From CAZQIC01 sp964593555 (lineage in GTDB: Bacteria; Bacteroidota; Bacteroidia; JAFLBG01): 19,037 nt of DNA. Location of the stretch: NCBI GenBank assembly GCA_964593555.1, contig CAZQIC010000095.1, positions 1-19,037 on the forward strand. Reading direction: 5' to 3'. Below the pieces are notes generated by a model. It was not told the origin of the DNA and made no database searches. It was given only the letters and a program-made list of their open reading frames with translations. The position numbers were made by a program, and so were the translations under genes. This document shows positions 14,401-19,037 of this stretch, piece by piece; the stretch's first letter is position 1; every line of letters starts with the position of its first letter.

Positions 14401-14475
14401 GGGATTCCGAAACACTTGTTTCTAAGAGATAAAAAAGATTTTAAAAACGAGGAATTATTTCTACAGGATTGTCTA

Positions 14476-15168
14476 TTAATTTCCCGTTTCAGCTTTTTTT
14501 CTTTTCTGCTTTTTGCTTTTGAAAAGAGGCTTTAAAAGAAAGCTGTTTTTTGCGGCGTCTAAGTTTTGATCTAGCTTTTTAGAGCCTGAATTGAGATTGA
14601 TTATAGTTTGTTTTAAGTTCAGGCTAATTGTTGTATCCATAAACAATGTCCCAAGCGCCCCTTTACCTTCACGTATACTTTTTAGCAGTATTGCCAGATC
14701 AGCTGTAATAGAAGATGCATTTAAAGAAATATCCTGCAAATTTCCCAAAACAGCATCTGTATTGATTGCTGTATAAGTTCTTAAGAAATTCTGATTGTCA
14801 ACACACTTATCATTGGAACTTGTTCCCGGAATTATATTGATTACCTTATCACCAACCAACCCATCACTTCCAATAGATAATGCCGCATCCTTTTTGATGT
14901 TCTTTTGATATTTCTTTGAAACATTGAGTACAACCTGCGCCGCAGAATCAGAAACAATAAATATATCCGTAACCTCACCAATTGTAATTCCCGCTAACCT
15001 CACACTGGCACCGGGAGCTAAACCGCCTGCATTACGAAATATCCCATTTAGCTCGATCTGCGGGTCAAACCAATTTTTATTTTTACCCAATAAAAAAATT
15101 GCACCTATAATAATGCCAAGCGATATTGTAGTGAATAATCCTAATTTGGCAAATTTTATTGCATCCAT
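14476..15168 (-). CDS. mlaD: MCE-domain lipid-binding protein (MlaD-like)
   Basis: The 230-residue protein has one amino-terminal membrane helix (about 9-27) and a MCE domain (about 37-115), with the family text GLAPGASVRLAGITIGEV and IGSDGLVGDKVINIIPG. Downstream is an amphipathic helical segment with LLKSIREGKGALGTLF, a common G-x-G-x-L-G-x-L-L-like motif of MCE tails, and a very basic end (KKQKRKKAETG). It is longer than E. coli MlaD (183 residues) because of this tail. MlaD-type proteins form hexameric rings on the periplasmic side of the MlaFE transporter and pass phospholipids. It starts four bases after the ATPase gene ends, and the order permease, ATPase, MCE supports the assignment. 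No MlaB or MlaC is encoded here. Confidence 0.9.
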   Translation of the reverse strand: MDAIKFAKLGLFTTISLGIIIGAIFLLGKNKNWFDPQIELNGIFRNAGGLAPGASVRLAGITIGEVTDIFIVSDSAAQVVLNVSKKYQKNIKKDAALSIGSDGLVGDKVINIIPGTSSNDKCVDNQNFLRTYTAINTDAVLGNLQDISLNASSITADLAILLKSIREGKGALGTLFMDTTISLNLKQTIINLNSGSKKLDQNLDAAKNSFLLKPLFKSKKQKRKKAETGN

Positions 15169-15172
15169 ATAA

Positions 15173-15910
15173 TTAAATCGAGTAAAAAAAAGTCCTTATA
15201 TAATTATCATTATCACTTTTAAATTCATCAAATGTTCCCTCTTTGTAGTTTTTCCCATCCTTAATTATTAAAAGCCTGTCACCGGTAATTTTAGCACATG
15301 GAATATCATGAGTAATAATTAGCGAAGACGTATTGTATTTTTCTCTAATCGAAACAATCAGTTCACTAATTTCTGCTGATGTATAAGTATCCAATCCGGT
15401 TGTTGGTTCATCATACAAAATTATTTTTGGGTGAGTTATAATTGTCCTAGCCAATGCTATCCTTTTTCTCATTCCACCTGATAATTCCGAGGGCATTTTA
15501 TAAATAACTTCTTTTAATCCAACGTTTTCAAGAGTAGAATGAATAGCATTCTGAACATCGGCCTTCGTCATTGTTGTATTATGGGCCTTTAAGGCAAATT
15601 CCAGATTTTCTGAAATGCTCATGGAATCATAAAGCGCGCCACCTTGAAATAAAAAACCAACTTCCTTCCTAACCTCATCCAATTGATCATTTGACGCATT
15701 CAAAATTTCTGTACCCAATACACTTATCTTTCCACTTTCCGGTAGAATAAGTTTAACAATACATTTAATTAAAACAGATTTTCCGGTTCCGGATCTACCC
15801 AGCACTACGAGATTCTCCCCCTTATACAATGAAAGATTCATATCGTCAAAAACAGTATTGCTACCAAATGATTTATTCAAGCCAATTACTTCTATTAGTT
15901 TTTCATTCAT
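15173..15910 (-). CDS. mlaF: ABC transporter ATPase (MlaF-like)
   Basis: The start is the ATG at 15910, one base after the permease stop (15912-15914); upstream in-frame codons overlap the permease and give no family match. The 245-residue ATPase has Walker A GRSGTGKS at 38-45, Q-loop Q89, signature LSGGM at 143-147, Walker B LYDEP with D167 and E168, the D-loop after TTGLD, and switch His201 in ITHD. Sequence details such as GGALYDSMSISENL after the Q-loop are typical of the MlaF subfamily. It should drive phospholipid movement between inner membrane and the MCE ring to keep outer-membrane asymmetry; direction of transport is still debated for the family. It is tightly packed with mlaE and the MCE gene. 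Confidence 0.94.
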   Translation of the reverse strand: MNEKLIEVIGLNKSFGSNTVFDDMNLSLYKGENLVVLGRSGTGKSVLIKCIVKLILPESGKISVLGTEILNASNDQLDEVRKEVGFLFQGGALYDSMSISENLEFALKAHNTTMTKADVQNAIHSTLENVGLKEVIYKMPSELSGGMRKRIALARTIITHPKIILYDEPTTGLDTYTSAEISELIVSIREKYNTSSLIITHDIPCAKITGDRLLIIKDGKNYKEGTFDEFKSDNDNYIRTFFYSI

Positions 15911-15911
15911 G

Positions 15912-16673
15912 TCAGAGGAATGAAGTAATTTGTACAACCAACATATCAATTATAAATACTGCCAGCGAAGCGGCAACAACGGAAGAATTGGCGGCTTTTC
16001 CAACACTCTGCGTTCCACCAGATGCATAATAACCATAATAGCAGCCAATTGTACCTATAAAAAAACCAAATATTACTGTTTTAATTACTGCCGGAAAAAT
16101 GTCCGAAAAATCTATATGGGCTGCCGCACTTTTAATAAATATTTTAATGCTGATTGCGTCTGTCATATTACAAGCAACATAAGATCCAAGCAATGAAAAT
16201 ACATCCGAGTAAGCAACCAGTAGTGGTATCATAAACGTTGTGGCCAGTATTCTTGGAACAATTAAGTAAGAGATAGGATTTACGGCAGACACCTCCAGCG
16301 CATCAATTTGCTCTGTAACTCTCATTGAACTAATTTCAGCTCCAATACGAGAACCAATTTTTCCCGCACAAATTAAGGCAGTTACTACTGGTCCGATCTC
16401 ACGAATTACAGAAACAGAAACCATCGCCGGAAGTAGAGCAGTTGCTCCAAATTCTGCTAACGTAGGTCTTGACTGCAGCGTTAGCACCAATCCAATTATA
16501 AACCCTGTTAGTGAAATAAGACCTAGCGATAAGACCCCTAACTCATAACAGTGAAAAAATATCTCCCTATAGTTTGTCCTTTTCCTTATTAATATGCTAA
16601 AAAAATTCTTGATTAGGCTTAATATCCCACCAACAGTAACAAAAAATTCAGACCTGCTAATGAGTAACTTCAT
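15912..16673 (-). CDS. mlaE: Lipid ABC transporter permease (MlaE-like)
   Basis: The 253-residue protein is a MlaE/YrbE permease. After an amphipathic amino-terminal helix come about five hydrophobic segments. The diagnostic cytoplasmic stretch is at about 91-133: REIGPVVTALICAGKIGSRI, then AEISSMRVTEQIDALEVSAV and the NP that follows. The last part, GYYASGGTQSVGKAANSSVV, also matches the family. It forms the membrane dimer of the MlaFEDB-type complex. It is the first gene of a three-gene minus-strand operon (permease, ATPase, MCE) with one- and four-base gaps. A hairpin at 16768-16796 separates it from the DUF1328 gene upstream. I see no TGGCA box in front of it, unlike many neighbours. Confidence 0.94.
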   Translation of the reverse strand: MKLLISRSEFFVTVGGILSLIKNFFSILIRKRTNYREIFFHCYELGVLSLGLISLTGFIIGLVLTLQSRPTLAEFGATALLPAMVSVSVIREIGPVVTALICAGKIGSRIGAEISSMRVTEQIDALEVSAVNPISYLIVPRILATTFMIPLLVAYSDVFSLLGSYVACNMTDAISIKIFIKSAAAHIDFSDIFPAVIKTVIFGFFIGTIGCYYGYYASGGTQSVGKAANSSVVAASLAVFIIDMLVVQITSFL

Positions 16674-16767
16674 ATAAGTATTCTTGTATAGGGTAAACCG
16701 TAATCTCCCGGCCTATTTATACTATTTTTATCCGCTCAAACACTTATAATGTATTGACAAATTCTTC

Positions 16768-16796
16768 AATCATACAATTCAAACTATTGTATGATT
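16768..16796. repeat. Perfect 11-bp inverted repeat at the end of the DUF1328 gene
   Basis: AATCATACAAT (16768-16778) and ATTGTATGATT (16786-16796) form a perfect stem with a seven-base loop; the right arm overlaps the stop codon of the DUF1328 gene. On the plus strand it is followed by TATTTTTTT, like a terminator, but that strand has no gene here. On the minus strand the tail is not T-rich. It may separate DUF1328 from the mla operon or bind a regulator. Confidence 0.55.
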
Positions 16797-16969
16797 TATT
16801 TTTTTCGATCCATTAAAAGTGTCCCCGTAATTACGGCAAACAAAAATAATCCAATGAAAATATAAAAGAGTACTTTAGCAATTGTCGCAGCAGATGCTGC
16901 TATTCCTGTAAATCCGAATAAAGCTGCGATCAATGCAACTACTAAAAAAACAAGCGACCATCTTAACAT
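16796..16969 (-). CDS. DUF1328 (YtjA-like) membrane peptide
   Basis: A short ORF from ATG 16969 to TAA at 16796 encodes 57 residues. It opens MLRWSLVFLVVALIAALFGF, continues TGIAASAATIAKVLFYIFIG and ends LFLFAVITGTLLMDRKK. Two membrane helices are separated by a small Gly/Ala-rich turn. The opening ML-R-W-x-x-x-F-L-V-V-A-L-I-A-A and TGIA motifs are those of DUF1328 (E. coli YtjA). The function is unknown; such genes often lie in envelope-stress clusters. A TTTGGCAT box lies 35-50 bases upstream, and the AI-2E permease gene is divergent from it. Confidence 0.92.
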   Translation of the reverse strand: MLRWSLVFLVVALIAALFGFTGIAASAATIAKVLFYIFIGLFLFAVITGTLLMDRKK

Positions 16970-17003
16970 AGTTTTAAATTTTAAAAGTTATTCTATAACC
17001 AAA

Positions 17004-17019
17004 GTCAAAATTATGCCAA
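17004..17019 (-). promoter_or_regulatory. TTTGGCAT box upstream of the DUF1328 gene
   Basis: The minus strand reads TTTGGCATA-ATTT-TGAC. The -24 half fits sigma-54; the -12 half does not (TGAC, with a TTG one base early). Transcription would begin about 23 bases before the ATG. Confidence 0.35.
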
Positions 17020-17169
17020 AGCCAAATTTATTGTGGTTTAGCTCAAATGATAATAATTTATGTGTAATAATCTCAACAACAAAAGAGTTAAAAGCGAAAA
17101 AACTCCACACATCACAGAATATTTATTAGTATTCTTAATATCTTACCAATAATGCTCCCAAAATGACAT

Positions 17170-17186
17170 ATGGCACGATTTTTAAA
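17170..17186 (+). promoter_or_regulatory. TGGCACG box upstream of the AI-2E permease gene
   Basis: The -24 half is a perfect TGGCACG (17171-17177). At GG-N10 the site holds AA within TTAAA, so the -12 half is poor. It is placed to start transcription about 12 bases before ATG 17209. Confidence 0.35.
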
Positions 17187-17208
17187 CTGTTCTATCAAAT
17201 AATTGCAT

Positions 17209-18318
17209 ATGAAAATTAGCCACGGCCTGAATCCTCAATTATCACATGTAATTCTCTCTTTGTTCCTTGTTGGAATTATCTTTACCGGCCTATTCTTTGG
17301 GGCTAATATTGTTGTCCCAATTTTACTAAGCTTGCTATTTGCTATTCTTTTGCAACCAATTGTGGTTTACATGGAAAGCAAAATACATTTGCCGCATGTA
17401 CTTTCTGTATTCCTTTCACTTTGCATTTTTATAATCCTAATTGCCGCAATCTTCTTTTTCATCACAAGGGAAGTAGCATCATTTACTAAAGACCTGCCAC
17501 TTATCAAGGAAAACTTAAACCAGCACGCAAATTCCGTACAGCAGTGGATAAAGAATAGATTCGACATAAGCTATTACCAACAAAAACAATATATAAATTC
17601 TGCAAAGCAGGAAACTATAACGAATAACAAAGACCTACTTGGATCAACCTTAGGTTCATTTTCTCAAGCACTTTTAAGTACAACACTTGTTCCCATTTAT
17701 ACATTCCTCATATTGTTGTACAAAAGTCTATTTATGGAATTTTTAAGAAAAAAAATTACGGCTCCGAATCACTTTGTTCTTCAGAAAATATTATTTGAAA
17801 TAAAAACGGTAGTCAGAAGTTATATATTTGGTCTTTTAATAGAAATGCTTTTTGTCGCAATTCTAACCTCAACCGGATTCTGGATACTTGGTATAAAGTA
17901 TTTTATATTTCTCGGTTTAATTACTGCTCTTTTAAATCTAATACCTTACATAGGGATTTTAATTGCAGGCACTATCAGTGTAATTATTTCTTTAACAACA
18001 TCACCTGATCTCAATGATGTAATAGGAGTAGTTTGCGTAAACATAATAGTGCAACTTATTGATAATAATCTTTTGGTACCCAATATTGTTGGTTCTAAGG
18101 TAAGCCTAAATGCCCTTGCAACCATTATTGGAGTGATCATTGGCGGGGCTTTAGCGGGTGTAGCAGGAATGTTCCTGGCAATACCCTTTCTTGCAATCAT
18201 CAAAATTATAATGGATAATATCCCGGAAATTGAACCATGGGGTTATTTATTAGGAAATGAGTATCCCGGAAAAAATAAAGGGGGGCTCCTGAAAAAATTT
18301 AGAAAGAAAGGAAAATAA
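17209..18318 (+). CDS. AI-2E family transporter (PerM/TqsA superfamily)
   Basis: I chose the ATG at 17209 (369 residues); a TTG six bases upstream is the other option. The layout is that of PF01594: membrane helices at about 14-32 and 34-55, another at 64-85, a polar helical loop (about 90-145), and a C-terminal block of four or five helices. Two signatures are clear: NLIPYIG at 243-249 and QLIDNNLLVPNIVGSKVSLN at 282-301, followed by a Gly-rich helix GVIIGGALAGVAGMFLAIP. The family includes TqsA, PerM and Bacillus YtvI/YueF-type proteins; only a few have known substrates, and the AI-2 label should not be read literally. It is divergent from the DUF1328 gene and convergent with the second DUF4142 gene. 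Confidence 0.94.
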   Translation: MKISHGLNPQLSHVILSLFLVGIIFTGLFFGANIVVPILLSLLFAILLQPIVVYMESKIHLPHVLSVFLSLCIFIILIAAIFFFITREVASFTKDLPLIKENLNQHANSVQQWIKNRFDISYYQQKQYINSAKQETITNNKDLLGSTLGSFSQALLSTTLVPIYTFLILLYKSLFMEFLRKKITAPNHFVLQKILFEIKTVVRSYIFGLLIEMLFVAILTSTGFWILGIKYFIFLGLITALLNLIPYIGILIAGTISVIISLTTSPDLNDVIGVVCVNIIVQLIDNNLLVPNIVGSKVSLNALATIIGVIIGGALAGVAGMFLAIPFLAIIKIIMDNIPEIEPWGYLLGNEYPGKNKGGLLKKFRKKGK

Positions 18319-18391
18319 ATACTTTAACCCAGAAATGCCTTCTTATACTTACCTAGGCTGCTTCGTTGACCTCATTTTTCGGATATATTTC

Positions 18392-18931
18392 TTAATGGCC
18401 AAGTGAATCGTTAAGAATCTCGTGGTATCTCTGCATAAATGCGAAATGTGTAGCCATTATATTTTTCAATTCAGGGTCGGATGTTTGATCTTGAGCATCC
18501 TTTAAATTATCAAACATAATATTATACCTGTTCTGTAATTCCGAAATTGCCCTCAACTGGAATTCTTCGTACGAAGCATTCTTTAAGCTATTAACCACTT
18601 TCGCTGATTTTTCGTTATCATTTCGTATTTCACCCGCAATATGCATTCTCCGTGCCTCCGAGGCCAACTCAGAATTAAAGCTCTTATGATCACCAAGCAT
18701 TTCCTTTGTAACAAGTTTCATCCTTTGATCATTTGTTTTTTCGGTTATTACGTTTAGAACCTCTATTAATTCATTATTAGCCTGAATCATATTTTGAAGA
18801 TTAGTAGAATCGGCTATTTTCACATCCGGGAGTATTTCAGTTTTACCAGACTGGTCCTTATCCATCATTTCATTTTTACTATTCATGCATGAGGTAAGAA
18901 GTACAACAACAATAAAAACAATATTTTTCAT
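18392..18931 (-). CDS. DUF4142-like lipoprotein
   Basis: The 179-residue product has a very short lipoprotein signal peptide, with the lipobox LLTSC and lipidated Cys at 15. The mature part is helical, with a low-complexity linker (about 16-40) and then a divergent DUF4142 pattern: KEMLGDHKSFNSELASEARR, which matches the M-x-x-D-H-x-x-x-N-x-x-L helix, and ATHFAFMQRYHEILNDSL, which matches the terminal His-containing helix. Unlike the other copy, this one is membrane-anchored and lacks its Cys residues. The function is unknown. A TTGGCATT box with correct spacing to TTTC lies upstream. It is convergent with the permease gene and monocistronic within the window. Confidence 0.72.
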   Translation of the reverse strand: MKNIVFIVVVLLTSCMNSKNEMMDKDQSGKTEILPDVKIADSTNLQNMIQANNELIEVLNVITEKTNDQRMKLVTKEMLGDHKSFNSELASEARRMHIAGEIRNDNEKSAKVVNSLKNASYEEFQLRAISELQNRYNIMFDNLKDAQDQTSDPELKNIMATHFAFMQRYHEILNDSLGH

Positions 18932-18968
18932 ATGACTATAATTGAGAATTATTTATAACTATACATAT

Positions 18969-18984
18969 GAAAAATTAATGCCAA
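18969..18984 (-). promoter_or_regulatory. Sigma-54-like promoter of the second DUF4142-type gene
   Basis: The minus strand reads TTGGCATT-AATT-TTTC. GG-N10 spacing is exact and the -12 element differs from TTGC at one position, but that position is the conserved G. Expected start of transcription is about 26 bases before the ATG at 18931. Confidence 0.4.
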
Positions 18985-19037
18985 TATTAGAGTTTATACC
19001 GATTAAGTTTATTATGCATACTTCACTTTTAATTTCA

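Noticed and set aside
1..19037. tRNA, rRNA, CRISPR array, insertion sequence or integration site
   Set aside because: No cloverleaf-like tRNA, no rRNA-like block, no regularly spaced repeats and no transposase or integrase were seen on either strand.

Overview
The window looks like part of a chromosome from a member of the Bacteroidota, most likely the Chitinophagaceae/Sphingobacteriales side. The evidence is AT-rich DNA, few Shine-Dalgarno-like start sites, TAnnTTTG-type promoter boxes, MlaE-MlaF-MlaD order, and many small stress proteins common in that group. This assignment is inference from gene content; no rRNA, tRNA, CRISPR array or mobile element was seen.

Layout from left to right. 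1-231: amino-terminal half of a response-regulator receiver domain, cut short by stops. 340-2470 (-): a DUF4142 exported protein followed by an FAD oxidoreductase fused to a Rieske domain. 2536-3898 (-): a disordered Arg/Asp/Asn-rich protein followed by a frameshifted DUF892 (YciF-like) ferritin-like gene. 4101-5691 (-): a compact run of lipocalin-like lipoprotein, 50-residue membrane peptide, YtxH protein, holin-X-like membrane protein and a coupled unknown gene. 5855-7662 (-): a single-domain response regulator and an NtrC-type sigma-54 activator. 7663-8204: a 542-bp divergent regulatory region with two abutting hairpins. 8205-11449 (+): a CHASE3-PAS histidine kinase and a receiver-PAS-kinase hybrid. 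11515-14287: a coiled-coil lipoprotein (-), an SDR oxidoreductase (+), a 14-Cys copper-storage-like protein (-), a repetitive acidic disordered protein (-) and CsbD (-). 14476-16673 (-): MlaE, MlaF and MlaD. 16796-18931: a DUF1328 peptide (-), an AI-2E-family permease (+) and a second DUF4142-type lipoprotein (-).

The main theme is envelope and general stress. The proteins resemble those of the Bacillus sigma-B regulon and the enterobacterial yciF/csbD/ytjA genes, but here they surround a two-component circuit that ends in a sigma-54 activator. Upstream of eight separate transcription units lies a TGGCA(T/C) box followed by a T-rich -12-like stretch, placed to transcribe toward the gene. The copy before the SDR gene is a textbook sigma-54 promoter (CTGGCATG-N4-TTGCG, GG-N10-GC). 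The most interesting hypothesis is therefore a locally encoded stress regulon: the two kinases sense, NtrC activates, and many of the neighbouring stress genes are targets. Only one site is perfect; the rest deviate in the -12 element, so this needs testing.

Two small genes, at 5085-5237 and 16796-16969, were found by reading the sequence directly. They encode recognisable membrane peptides of 50 and 57 residues.
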